DNA of 64,000 nt, from contig NC_091323.1 in NCBI RefSeq assembly GCF_038502225.1, positions 25,510,237 through 25,574,236 on the forward strand, in the 5' to 3' direction. The notes beneath the pieces are model-generated. The model saw only the letters and a program-made list of their open reading frames with translations. It searched no databases and had not been told where the DNA came from. Origin of the DNA: Cherax quadricarinatus (taxonomy: Eukaryota > Arthropoda > Malacostraca > Decapoda > Parastacidae). This document shows, piece after piece, positions 12,181 to 23,122 of the stretch (position 1 is the stretch's first letter; each line of letters opens with the position of its first letter). The translations under genes were made by a program, and so were the position numbers.

Positions 12181-12347
12181 TTATTATTATAATCAAAGGG
12201 GAAGCGCTAAACCCGTAGGATTATACAGCGCCCGGGGGGGGGGGGATGTGGAAGGCATTCAGGCTTAATTCGGGGAACTGGAGTACAGTTCCAATTCCCT
12301 AAATCAAGAGCCCCTCACCAACATCAAGGAACCTTCCATGAGGGGTC
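12181..12347 (-). mobile_element. TAA-tailed short retroposon, complete copy with 11 bp target duplication
   Basis: This 167 bp unit is flanked by exact direct repeats gatgaagcgga at 12170-12180 and 12348-12358. Read on the minus strand it begins with gacccctcatggaagg and ends in a TAA-rich tail. The same sequence, also with an 11 bp direct repeat, occurs at 18075-18237. Size, tail and target duplications are those of a SINE-like retroposon. I do not see a convincing tRNA-type A box and B box, so the source RNA is unknown. It has no coding capacity. Confidence 0.85.
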
Positions 12348-12358
12348 GATGAAGCGGA

Positions 12359-14539
12359 GAGGAAGACGTGTAGAAAACATTGTCACGGGAAAATATACTT
12401 CCATTAAAGGGGTACTTCTATTATGTTGAAGCTACGCTAGTTATCCTAAACTTCATTCCATTTTGTGATTGGCTAGAGATTTGTTGTCATAGCTACGCAA
12501 GGACTGACGTGCTGGATGCAGCTGCAGTGTGTCCACACTGCAACAGTGACGAAGAAACTTATAAAGAGCCTTCAATCAAGGATGATCAAAAACAGCCGAG
12601 ATGGGACGCCAACGAGCGACCATTTATCTTCTCTCAGTAGTCTAAAATATTCAACTGTAAGGGCAAACCAGAGAAATATATTTATTTGTCAACTCATAAA
12701 ACATCTTGCAACAGGAAATTGCATGGAAGCAACAGTCAACCGCAATTCGTGAATATAAACACAAATATATCCTTCAATAATGCTGCGCGCTTCCTTGAAA
12801 ACAAATCACTAGAAAATCCAATATTTACGACACTGGAAAAGACAAAAATTGGTAGCCTGCAAAAGAAAAGAAAAATAGTGGCCGAGAGAAACGTTGGGTG
12901 ATTTGAGGTAGAAAGAATTCTGAAGACAAGACTAAAGGTAAGATTCTCCTTTTGTTTTTGTACTATCAAGCGACGACTAGCACAAAGACATCACGTGTGA
13001 ATGACAGGCACACACGACATCCAGTCATCCATAAACTGACAATTACACTGACACAAACACACACACAAGCCGGAAGTGTTAATCAAGTATACACACAAAT
13101 AATCACACTCGCACATTTCCTACTAAATAACTGTCAATGACCTGCCCACGGGGGTAAATGCCTATATATATGTTCGTGAGTGATGCCAAAATTAGGAGGA
13201 TATACACAAAGGCATAGAAGATAGTATGAATAATACCTGGGCAAACTACAGAAATGGTTCATAACGTGGTTACTAATTCAACACTACCAAACGTAATGTA
13301 CTGGAACTGCCAAGTAATTAAGACTTGAGGCAGTACCATCTGGTCAGTGTTTGGAGGGGTCGTAATGGGTGTTGGTTTGTAGGATTTACAAAACACAAGA
13401 AGGGTTTCGTAAAGAAAACACAGGTAAAATATCGTGACTGGAACAGTACACAAATAACCCGCATATATGGGCTAGCAGCATAGGACACTTCACAGAAGTT
13501 ACCAGGAAGACTCCATGACACTCTGCCTCACTCACAAAGTGTCAACAATCCACGAGTCTGCAGTGTGTCGTTCACAGGAGTGTTTCACATCAGCGCCACC
13601 TATTTTTTCTTTTGTTCGTGTTTTTACGTCATTTATATAATGAGCTTAAAACTTGTACACACCACTGGCTATGTACGGTTTTCATTCTATATTACTATGG
13701 GTATTTCTATATAATAATGTATAACAGTTAAATGTTAAAATACCCATCTATTAATTAATATAAAATACAGTGTCATCACTGTATTTTCGTGTGTATTACG
13801 CACATCTGAAATGTGTAATTTTATTGGGATACTTTAGTTTAAAAAATAAGATTATATTCTGCACACTAGAATTTGCTCGCAGGAACTATGTGTATTGTCA
13901 CTGCCTTGTCACAATCAATTTATTAGATTCTATTGGAAAAACAAAGAGTTCAGTTAGCCTGGTTAAATAAGTCACGCTGTTGTTCGTGTATTGACCAAAA
14001 CGTTGCATTGCTCCTACGGCAACTAAATAAATTGACTGACTTTTGAAACGCTTTTGATGGACTACCTTGCAAATATTGGTCTTTCAGCAACTCTAAGCTT
14101 AGACCACAGCACACTGCTGGGCATTTACCAAAAACGCCTTTGATGTACGTTTATACTTCCAAATTGCGTATAACACGAGGCACTGCCATTGGCATACTAG
14201 TGGGAGGGATGTGCAAAGGACAAGTGATGCGTGAGGCTGGTGAGTGAGCGAGTGGTACCACACCAGCTCTTGAAAAGTTAAGTAGTGAAAATCCGTAAAC
14301 CGTTTACACCAATTCCTGTAAATATTACGGGTTTCTAACCTGCCTGGCACACAATTCTGAGTCAGTTTCTCTCTCTCTCTCTCGTCATGAGCGTCAACCT
14401 TTTTAAGCGCTTACCTTTATTCTGCTAAAAAAGATTAAAAAGCAAACGTTATTATTCTTAATAGCATCATCAATAACACTTAAGAAATAAACACTAATTG
14501 GTGTGCTCTACTACAAAAAATTACCCGAATTACCCTTTG

Positions 14540-14540
<1 letters not shown>
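12359..14540. other. Unique DNA without recognised genes
   Basis: Several frames of 60-90 codons occur (for example 12380-12640, 13770-13970 and the minus strand at 14099-14350), but none has recognisable motifs, splice context or repeat homology that I can see. Short (AC)-rich runs lie near 13050 and a (TC)n run near 14368-14383. A small host exon cannot be excluded. Confidence 0.45.

Positions 14541-14542
<2 letters not shown>

Positions 14543-14600
<58 letters not shown>
14543..14600. repeat. (GA)n microsatellite
   Basis: About 58 bp of GA dinucleotides, directly followed by a fragment of the TAA-tailed retroposon. Confidence 0.97.
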
Positions 14601-14602
<2 letters not shown>

Positions 14603-14604
<2 letters not shown>

Positions 14605-14662
14605 TTTTAATATTATTCATGAAAAAGCGCTAAACCCCTTGGGGTTATGCAGCCTTGAAATC
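14603..14662 (-). mobile_element. TAA-tailed short retroposon, tail-end fragment
   Basis: aaaaagcgctaaacccc then ggttatgcagcc matches gaagcgctaaacccg and gattatacagcgcc at 12200-12230. Only the 3' part survives. A weaker similar segment lies near 15065-15110. Confidence 0.55.
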
Positions 14663-14738
14663 TTGACTAATGAAGAAATTTCCTCGTTATTTACACAAAA
14701 GGAAATATCTGGATTTTTGTCTAAGGATGTGCCTGCTT

Positions 14739-14745
14739 GAGAGAG

Positions 14746-14797
<52 letters not shown>

Positions 14798-14804
14798 GGA
14801 GAGA
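14739..14804. repeat. (GA)n microsatellite, second tract
   Basis: GA dinucleotides with a few interruptions (gagcga, gaaaga, gaggga). Confidence 0.95.
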
Positions 14805-15620
14805 ATTGCACATACAACCTTATAAAAGCAATATAAACATTACAGATGTATTGGTGAGATCAGGATAGTAGTATAGTTCCTCATGTTTAAATCTTCAGCT
14901 ATAATCAGACGAAAAGAAATTTCAATTTCCGACACCCATAAGTGCACAGAACTTCTTGGAAAGTATAAAAAATTCTTAAGTCCAAATCAATTTCTCTCTC
15001 GGCTAGGATACATGCACTATTTACTGTGGCATCACAACAAAGTTGGCGTCCTCACTATGATTTATTTTATTCATGAAAAGTGCCAGGATCGTCGGGGTAG
15101 TAAAGTGAAGAAATTCTTGCCTGACTGAATGTTGGAAAACCATGGCTTCTCAGACGCCGTATTCCCTATTATACAATAAAAAAATATCCTCAGATAAACT
15201 ATATAATGGAAGGATTTTCACAGAGGCCTCAGGAAGTTTGTTCACTGCCTAACTCATTGCAGTTTTTAAAACTATAAGTAAAGACCTTAGACTTTCAACA
15301 CCGTCCCGTCATAGACAAGAGGAATCAACAACAGACCTTTAGCTGTCTCCACGACCCCTGGCTGCTGCTGGTACTGACAGGCTGACTGATCAAGTCCATC
15401 AATCAGGAAGGAGGCGTGATTTGTGTCCGGTCCGCGAGGGCGATGGCCCCAGGAGATTACAGGTAGATTACATGCAGGTAGACGAAGGGATTATTCTCGC
15501 ACAGAATTCAACAACACTAACGACTCGCATGATAGTGTATGCTGCCACAAAAACCATCTGTGTTTGGGCATAACTTACACCAACACTAGAAGAGGAATTG
15601 CCTACGGATCCTTCTGTATC
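14805..15620. other. Unique DNA, nothing recognised
   Basis: No gene or RNA feature is supported here. Confidence 0.45.
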
Positions 15621-15760
15621 TCGAAAGCAAACTTTACAAGTTCCTTTAACAAGTTTCCTGATCAGCCTAGTTGTGGTGGTTACGTCATACTGTGTCCAGC
15701 TAGCAACAACAGCCTGGGAAATCAGACTGCTATCATGCTGGCCATGATCTGGAACTTTGA
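15621..15760 (+). pseudogene. LINE 3' relic, family 3
   Basis: This part of an open frame that runs from 15423 to 15785 encodes FNKFPDQPSCGGYV followed by ASNNSLGNQT. The same layout (DQPSC-x-GYV, then S/N-rich SSNSLIDQ) occurs at 18590-18755. The pattern resembles the C-terminal tail of some CR1-like LINEs from decapods as I remember them. The upstream part of the frame is not recognised. It is probably a relic, not a host gene. Confidence 0.5.
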
Positions 15761-15832
15761 TGATCCCTCTCAACGTGACAAATAATCGCAGAGAAACATA
15801 TCAAATAAATCCTCCCACAACAAACATGTGTA

Positions 15833-17265
15833 AATTTATTATCTTCCGTTGTAAGTACTGGAAAGAATTCATTATCCTCCACTAGAAATACTGGAAAGAA
15901 TTCATTATCCTCCACTAGAAGTACTGGAAAGAATTCATTATCCTCCACTAGAAGTACTGGAAAAAATTCATTATCCTCCACTAGAAGTACTGGAAAGAAT
16001 TCATTATCCTCCACTAGAAGTACTGGAAAGAATTCATTATCCTCCACTAGAAGTACTGGAAAGAATTCATTATCCTCCACTAGAAGTACTGGAAAGAATT
16101 CATTATCCTCCACTAGAAGTACTGGAAAGAATTCATTATCTTCCACTAGAAGTACCGGAAAGAATTCATTATCTTCCACTAGAAGTACTGGAAAGAATTC
16201 ATTATCTTCCACTAGAAGTACTGGAAAGAATTCATTATCTTCCACTAGAAGTACTGGAAAGAATTCATTATCCTCCACTAGAAGTACTGGAAAGAATTCA
16301 TTATCCTCCACTAGAAGTACTGGAAAGAATTCATTATCTTCCACTAGAAGTACTGGAAAGAATTCATTATCTTCCACTAGAAGTACTGGAAAGAATTCAT
16401 TATCTTCCACTAGAAGTACTGGAAAGAATTCATTATCTTCCACTAGAAGTACTGGAAAGAATTCATTATCTTCCACTAGAGGTACTGGAAAGAATTTATT
16501 ATCTTCCTTTAGAAGTACTGGAATATATTCATTATCTTCCACTAAGAGAACTGGAAAGAATTCATTATCTTCTACTAAAAGTACTGGAAAGAATTCATTA
16601 TCTTCCACTAGAAGTACTGGAAAGAAATCATTATCTTCCACTAGAAGTACTGTGAAGAACATATGTAGTCAGTCAGATATAAACAAGTGAAACAAATGAA
16701 GAATTCATTATCTTCCACTAGAAGTACTGGAAAGAATTCATTATCTTCCACTAGAAGTACTGGAAAGAATTCATTATCTTCCACTAGAAGTACTGGAAAG
16801 AATTTATTATCCTCCACTAGAAGTACTGGAAAGAATTCATTATCCTCCACTAGAAGTACTGGAAAGAATTCATTATCTTCCACTAGAAGTACTGGAAAGA
16901 ATTCATTATCTTCCACTAGAAGTACTGGAAAGAATTCATTATCTTCCACTAGAAGTACTGGAAAGAATTCATTATCTTCCACTAGAACTACTGGAAAGAA
17001 TTCATTATCTTCCACTAGAGGTACCGGAAAGAATTTATTATCTTCCTTTAGAAGTACTGGAATATATTCATTATCTTCCACTAAGAGAACTGGAAAGAAT
17101 TCATTATCTTCTACTAAAAGTACTGGAAAGAAATCATTATCTTCCACTAGAAGTACTGTGAAGAACATATGTAGTCAGTCAGATATAAACAAGTGAAACA
17201 AATGAAGAAATCATTATCTTCCACTAGAAGTACTGTGAAGAACATATATAGTCAGTCAGATATAA
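15833..17265. repeat. 33 bp minisatellite
   Basis: The unit is gaattcattatcttccacta plus gaagtactggaaa (33 bp), about 40 copies. Each unit carries an EcoRI-type gaattc. A non-repeat segment, tactgtgaagaacatatgta plus gtcagtcagatataaacaag, closes each of three blocks near 16650, 17157 and 17234, so the array has a higher-order organisation. Both strands stay open: 16687-17196 plus as KNSLSSTRSTG repeats, and 15733-16662 minus as LLVEDNEFFPV repeats. Neither shows a domain. Confidence 0.96.
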
Positions 17266-17380
17266 ACAAGTTCAACTTTCTAGCTTGAAGTTTCAAAATT
17301 CTCTTCGTCCTATTCAAATTTTTGAGTCAACCATTTTGTATAAAGGCAAAAAAAAAAAAAACCTGCTGGAAAATTAGCTG

Positions 17381-17582
17381 GAGCGCAGTTGCTGCTGTTT
17401 ATACCTCTGTCGAGGTGCTGCTGCTGTTGGTAGTGTTATTGCTGTTCCTGTTGCTGCTGATGATGATGTTGCTCCTGTTGCTTGTGCCGCTGTCCCTGTT
17501 GCTGCCGCTGCTGTTGCTTATACCGCTGCTAGTGTAGCTGCTCTACCACCGCTACTCTTGCTGTTTTCGTTGCTGCTGTTGA
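17381..17582. repeat. Degenerate CTG/TTG-rich triplet tract
   Basis: Imperfect gctgctgttg-type triplets run through this interval and give Leu-rich translation in one frame. A 13 bp A run precedes it near 17349. Confidence 0.8.
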
Positions 17583-17744
17583 TTTTGCTGTGCCCAGACC
17601 ACGCCTGTACCGAAAGAGCGCGAAACTGGACGAAGCCAAGTGAGATTATCCACAATCCTCGAGCGCTCTATTTATTTTTTCTCTTTTTATCTGAGCCAAA
17701 CAGCCTTTCAAATAAATGGATGTGTGCCGGGCTGCTTCAGTTGT

Positions 17745-18305
17745 ATACGCTCTACGCTCACAAGGTTCACATACGCTCTACGCTCACAAGGTTCACATGC
17801 ACTCTACGCTCACAAGGTTCACATGCACTCTACGCTCACAAGGTTCACATACGCTCTACGCTCACAAGGTTCACATGCGCTCTACGCTCACAAGGTTCAC
17901 ATGCACTCTACGCTCACAAGGTTCACATACGCTCTACGCTCACAAGGTTCACATAAGCTCTACGCTCATATACGCTCTACGTTCCGAAGATTTACATACG
18001 CAATACGCTCACATACGCTCTACGCTCCCGATATTTACATACGCAGTACGCTCACATTACGCTCTACGCTCAAACCCCTCAAGGAAGGTTCCTTGATGGT
18101 GGTGAGGGGCTCTTGATTTAGGGAATTGGATCTGTGCTCCAGTTCCCCGAATTAAGCCTGAATGCCTTCCACATCCCCTACCCCAGGCGCTGTATAATCC
18201 TACGGGTTTGGCGCTTCCCCTTAATTATAATAATAATCTACGCTCAAAAGGGTAACATACGCTCTACGCTCACAAGGTTCACATACGTACTATGCTCACA
18301 ATCGC
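17745..18305. repeat. 26 bp minisatellite split by a retroposon
   Basis: The unit is acatacgctctacgctcaca plus aggttc (26 bp). Units run from 17745 to 18074 and resume at 18238-18305. The interruption is the retroposon at 18075-18237. A degraded piece of the same array is found 0.9 kb further right at 19160-19250. Confidence 0.95.
18075..18237 (+). mobile_element. TAA-tailed short retroposon inserted in the 26 bp array, with 11 bp target duplication
   Basis: The 163 bp insert starts cccctcaaggaaggttcctt and ends aattataataataat. Direct repeats ctacgctcaaa lie at 18064-18074 and 18238-18248. The normal array unit reads ctacgctcaca, so the shared variant caaa on both sides argues for a true target duplication and not just array periodicity. 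It is the best-defined copy and fixes the polarity of the family (TAA tail at the 3' end). Confidence 0.88.
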
Positions 18306-18589
18306 TGCGAAGGTAAAAGTCGATAAATTAGGCATATAGTATTTAAGACTCCGGAGTATTACTGCCATCTAGCGGGCCGCTGTAAAACGCCAAATTTCTT
18401 TGGGTCTGAGGTTTTAGTTTCTACTCCTGGTAGTATTAATCTTACCTGGTGTGGGTGGGAGTCTGGGAAATCATTTCACCGCTACTCTTCTGATCAGGTT
18501 AGGCGATCTACCAGAAATGCTGCTTAAATTTTTGTGTTTAACCCGGTTACCAGTAACGACAATGAAGTACAATTACTACCCTTTGTCTT

Positions 18590-18755
18590 TCCAGTGTTCC
18601 AGATCAACCAAGTTGTAATGGGTATGTGGAGCGGTGGGCCTCCAGCAGCAACAGTCTGATTGATCAGCCTAATACCAGACAGAGCCTGGCCCATGGTCGG
18701 GCTCCGGGAATAAAAAGTCTCTCGAAACTCATCAAAGGTATATTAAAGGTAAAGG
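18590..18755 (+). pseudogene. LINE 3' relic, family 3
   Basis: ccagatcaaccaagttgtaa onward encodes DQPSCNGYVERWASSSNSLI followed by DQPNTRQSLAHGRAPGIKSL. This is collinear with the relic at 15621-15760 and ends like the one at 31205-31400 (gaaactcatcaaaggtata). It is taken as the C-terminal and 3' end of a non-LTR retrotransposon, broken upstream. Confidence 0.55.
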
Positions 18756-19159
18756 TACTTAATAACCATCTTGCAACCAATATTTTTTTCACTAGCAGCT
18801 CTGCTGGTGGCGTGGCCATCCACAGTAGACGCCGGATATCTCAGGCGACGGGACTTAGTGGGACACAGCGACTCTTCTTTACCATCTGGAGTGAGATACT
18901 GCGAACCGGAAAGGAAAGGAGTTTCTCCATCCACTTAACATAAGACTACCAGCGCCTACCCTGGATAAACAACACCATATCTTCATGACATCTTAAGAAG
19001 ACATCCTGGACTAAGAAGCTTCTCATGTCTTAACATCTCACTACAACCAACAGCGCTCACTTTATTTTTATGATATTAAATTAAATACTTTTTAATTTTT
19101 CCATTATTTTTCCTTAGTTATTTCTTTTTCCATAACTTTTATCAGGAGGAAGGCGTTTC
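18756..19159. other. Unique DNA, nothing recognised
   Basis: Contains an open frame tail running to 18943 and AT-rich DNA. No gene is supported. Confidence 0.4.
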
Positions 19160-19250
19160 CCTGACGCTCACATACGCTCTACGCTCACAATGCTCACACA
19201 TGCACTACACTCACAAGGTTCACATACTATGCTCACACTCGTACTATGTT
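19160..19250. repeat. Detached fragment of the 26 bp minisatellite
   Basis: acgctcacatacgctctacg, then degraded units with cacaaggttcacata, match the array at 17745-18305. Confidence 0.85.
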
Positions 19251-19769
19251 GTGACTCGACCGCTGTAACCACATATACGTGAGTACATATAGATGAGTAC
19301 ACACACATACACCTTCATCCTTCACCGCCTCTTCCTCCCACCCATCCTCCCTCTCAATCCTTCGTTCCCATCTCTCATTCCCTCTCCATCCTTCATCCCT
19401 GTCCTCTCTCCCTCTCATCCTAGCTGCCATCCTGCCACCAGCTGTCATGATTAATACAACCTCAGCTAATTCAAGATGACTGTCTTAATTACTCCAACAA
19501 TATAAAATCATTAATGTCTCAAGACAGCATTTGGTTACTCCAGAATCATCAAACACCAGAGTAACTTAGGTTTGTCAGGAAACAGGACAAGTGTTTCCTC
19601 TCTCAACACTCACCCTTTCACATACTTCTCTTGTTCTCCCTTTTCCCTCACCTCTCCCCTATTTATCCTTCCTTCCCTCTCCCTATGTCTCTGTACTTTT
19701 TACAGTTTCGATACCTATCTTCACTTACCCACTGTGGTAATCAGGGAGGCCCACAACTGTAGACCCATG

Positions 19770-20285
19770 GCATGTTTACAATGGTAGAACCATGGCAATT
19801 CTAACATGGCAGCAGAGTAGACCCACCACGGCAGTAGTATAGGACCACCATAACAGCAGAGAAGAACCACAATGACAGCAGAAGAGAACCACCATGACAG
19901 TGTAGGACAACCATGACAGCAAGGCAGAGAAGGACCACCATGACAACTGAGTAGGACCCCATAACAGCAGAGGACCACCATTGCAGCAGAGGACCACCAT
20001 GACAGCAGGGTAGGACCACCATGGCAACAGAGAAGGACCCCACAGCAGCAGAGAAGGACTACGATGGCAGAGTAGGACCCCCATGGCAGCAGAGATCCAC
20101 CATGGCAGCAGAGAAGGACCGCCATGACAGTAGGGTAGGATTCCATAGCAGGAGAGAAGGACCACCATGGCAGCAGATGACTACCATTGCAGCAGAGAAG
20201 GACCACCATGGCAACAGAGAAGGACCCCCATGACAGCAAAGAAGGACCACCATGGTAGCCGAGGACCACCATGGCAGCAACACCA
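19770..20285. repeat. Degenerate minisatellite with accaccatggcagcagagaa units
   Basis: Variants of gaccaccatgacagcagaga recur every 18-36 bp for about 500 bp. Leu/Cys/His-rich minus-strand and Lys/Asp-rich plus-strand frames are by-products of the array. Confidence 0.88.
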
Positions 20286-20799
20286 CACAATAAACTGCTG
20301 GGTCAGGCCCAAGTCTTTGAAGTTTCTTCCATCAATTCAATCCATTGCTTACAAAGGTGAAGCAGAAGCCCAGGTCTGGCGAAGGAAACCGGACACTGGC
20401 CTGTATATTTTTCCCTCGTGTCCCAACACCCTGTGTCTGAGCTTTTCATTCCCAGAAAACAAACATGACTTCGAAAGTGTTTTATGCGTCTACACAATTT
20501 ACACATTAATTTACCAGCTTATCTAAGATCAATATATTTGTCAGAGAGGGAACAATAATTTTTTTTTCAAATCTGTACATTACAGTTTCATCACGGTCAT
20601 GTCTCTGATTTAGCAGAGGGGGCGGATCCTGTGTTCAGGACAAAACGAACGTTGTTAAGAACGATCATACGTCCGGCGCTGCCACTTAGGCTAGCAATTT
20701 CTTTTTACTTCGTTACTGTCGATTAACAGTACGTAAATTCAGGTTAATATACGTAAAGCTAACCTAGACTAACTGACTATTCCACGGCACGGCAAGCTC
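20286..20799. other. Unique DNA, nothing recognised
   Basis: No gene, RNA or repeat recognised between two minisatellites. Confidence 0.45.
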
Positions 20800-21903
20800 G
20801 GCCACTTTGTTTTCACCTATGTATGAGGCAACGTGAAGGTGTCGGCCTATGTGTGACACATAACATGAAGGAGCCGGCCTATGTGTGACACATAACATGA
20901 AGGAGCCGGCCTATGTGTGAAACATAACATGAAGGAGCCGGCCTATGTTTGAAACATAACATGAAGGAGCCGGCCTATGTGTGAAACATAACATGAAGGA
21001 GCCGGCCTATGTGTGAAACATAACATGAAGGAGCCGGCCTATGTGTGAAACATAACATGAAGGAGCCGGCCTATGTTTGAAACATAACATGAAGGAGCCG
21101 GCCTATGTGTGAAACATAACATGAAGGAGCCGGCCTATGTGTGAAACATAACATGAAGGTGTCGGCCTATGTGTGACACATAACATGAAGGTGTCGGCCT
21201 ATGTGTGACACATAACATGAAGGTGTCGGCCTATGTGTGAAACATAACATGAAGGAGCCGGCCTATGTGTGAAACATAACATGAAGGTGTCGGCCTATGT
21301 TTGAAACATAACATGAAGGAGCCGGCCTATGTGTGAAACATAACATGAAGGTGTCGGCCTATGTGTGAAACATAACATGAAGGAGCCGGCCTATGTGTGA
21401 AACATAACATGAAGGTGTCGGCCTATGTTTGAAACATAACATGAAGGAGCCGGCCTATGTGTGAAACATAACATGAAGGAGCCGGCCTATGTGTGAAACA
21501 TAACATGAAGGAGCCGGCCTATGTGTGACACATAACATGAAGGTGTCGGCCTATGTGTGAAACATAACATGAAGGTGTCGGCCTATGTGTGAAACATAAC
21601 ATGAAGGTGTCGGCCTATGTGTGAAACATAACATGAAGGAGCCGGCCTATGTGTGAAACATAACATGAAGGAGCCGGCCTATGTGTGACACATAACATGA
21701 AGGTGTCGGCCTATGTGTGAAACATAACATGAAGGTGTCGGCCTATGTGTGAAACATAACATGAAGGTGTCGGCCTATGTGTGAAACATAACATGAAGGA
21801 GCCGGCCTATGTGTGAAACATAACATGAAGGTGTCGGCCTATGTGTGAAACATAACATGAAGGAGCCGGCCTATGTGTGAAACATAACATGAAGGAACCG
21901 GTC
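20800..21903. repeat. 32 bp minisatellite, about 34 units
   Basis: The unit is catgaaggagccggcctatg plus tgtgaaacataa (32 bp). Two positions vary as linked states: gagccgg versus gtgtcgg, and gtgtgaaa versus gtgtgaca or gtttgaaa. A five-unit block beginning at the gtgtgaca variant (21523) recurs 160 bp later (21683). There are no spacers, so it is not a CRISPR-like array. Confidence 0.97.
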
Positions 21904-22575
21904 TTAAAAAGCAGCAGACATGATCCACGTACACCCTGCTCATCCTCATTCTACTTAAGTGACATGATCATCAGTGTTAAGTATACAGTTTCACTGATGC
22001 AGATGACGGTGCTCTCTTAGTGTCAGGAACCTCCTCCCCCCTCCCCCTCCCTCCAGAATATAACTACAGTACTGTCACTTGAACCAGTCTTGCAGCAACT
22101 GGTTAACAGATAATGCATGTATATATGCGTATGTAAAGATAATACTAAGTAACTATATAACAGACACCAATGGAAGTAAATCACATTGAATTTATTAGGT
22201 TAGCCTAAATTTAATTATGCATAATTTTCCGTATAAAATTATTTTATAAGTTGGAAATTATATGAGGGTTAAACACTAAATTTTTGATATTAGATCATTC
22301 AAAAATGCACGAACAGCGATTCGAAAGGAAAGCTGTAACCGGAAAGTAAGTTGAAATTACAGTATAAATGATGTTATCCAACACCTTTAATTCACAAATT
22401 TAAATTAGATAAGAGAGTGTTTGCTAAGACTTAAGGTATATCAACTGCAAGACGACCATTAAGGAAAACAATCACTCTAAAGACTAGTAACAGGGGTACT
22501 CTTCTTCAGTCCCCAACATGCAAGGAATTAAAACTAACTTTTGGTAATTCCAGGCAAGTTTTAGCTAGTAAAACT
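21904..22575. other. Unique AT-rich DNA, nothing recognised
   Basis: No supported feature. Confidence 0.45.
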
Positions 22576-22577
22576 AC

Positions 22578-22650
22578 AAACACACAGGGCCAGGAGCTGT
22601 AGTTTTACTCCTGCGACCACAGATAGACGAGTATACATACACACACAAGC
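22578..22650 (+). pseudogene. CR1-type LINE, extreme 3' end
   Basis: agggccaggagctgtagttt, then actcctgcgaccacagatag, acgagtatac and (AC)n matches the end of CR1-type copies (ggggccaggagc, then cccctgcaacc and aggtgagtac). Only the 3' terminus is preserved. Confidence 0.65.
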
Positions 22651-22854
22651 TTGAAACAACATGAAGTAATGTTTATACAATTTGCTACACTGACAATACA
22701 ATAAATTTTCAACTTGCCCTGACAGGCGTAAAGGATACGAACTAAATACGAGCGAGGTTGAGCAGTGGAAAAAAAACTAGATTTACGGGAACAATAAAGA
22801 TCAGTTACGATCTAGGAACTAGTTCAGGACGTCCTTGACTGAGGCGTACGTACC

Positions 22855-23122
22855 AGGCATCTTTGATGGAAGAACAAGTATAAAGTGGCAGTGATGAAAG
22901 AACACCACTAGAAATCATTGATGGAAGAACAAGCACTAGGTATCACTGATGGAAGAACAAGCACTAGGTATCATTGATGGAAGAACAAGCACTAGGTATC
23001 ATTGATGGAAGAACAAATACATCAGGCATCATTAATGGAAGCACAAACATCACTGATCGAAGAACAAATATCAGGCATCATTGATGGAAAAACAAACACT
23101 AGGTATCATTGATGGAAGAACA
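22855..23122. repeat. 28 bp minisatellite, first type
   Basis: About nine units of atcactgatggaagaacaag plus cactaggt (28 bp), with length variants. It runs directly into the second 28 bp array. Confidence 0.92.

Noticed and set aside
12181..12347. tRNA-derived SINE with a B box (a gttcaattcc-type motif in some copies)
   Set aside because: The motif lies on the strand opposite to the TAA-tail polarity and no matching A box was seen, so tRNA origin is not claimed.
15423..15785. Small secreted or cysteine-rich host gene
   Set aside because: The second half matches LINE 3' relics elsewhere in the window, and the first half has no signal peptide or recognisable motif.
15733..16662. 309-codon minus-strand LLVEDNEFFPV repeat frame
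   Set aside because: Product of the 33 bp array, open on both strands. No unique start region with coding character.
17322..17537. Membrane protein suggested by a Leu/Val-rich frame
   Set aside because: The frame follows an imperfect CTG/TTG triplet tract. The hydrophobicity comes from the repeat.
20800..21903. CRISPR-like array
   Set aside because: The 32 bp units are contiguous with no unique spacers and the genome is eukaryotic in character. It is a minisatellite.
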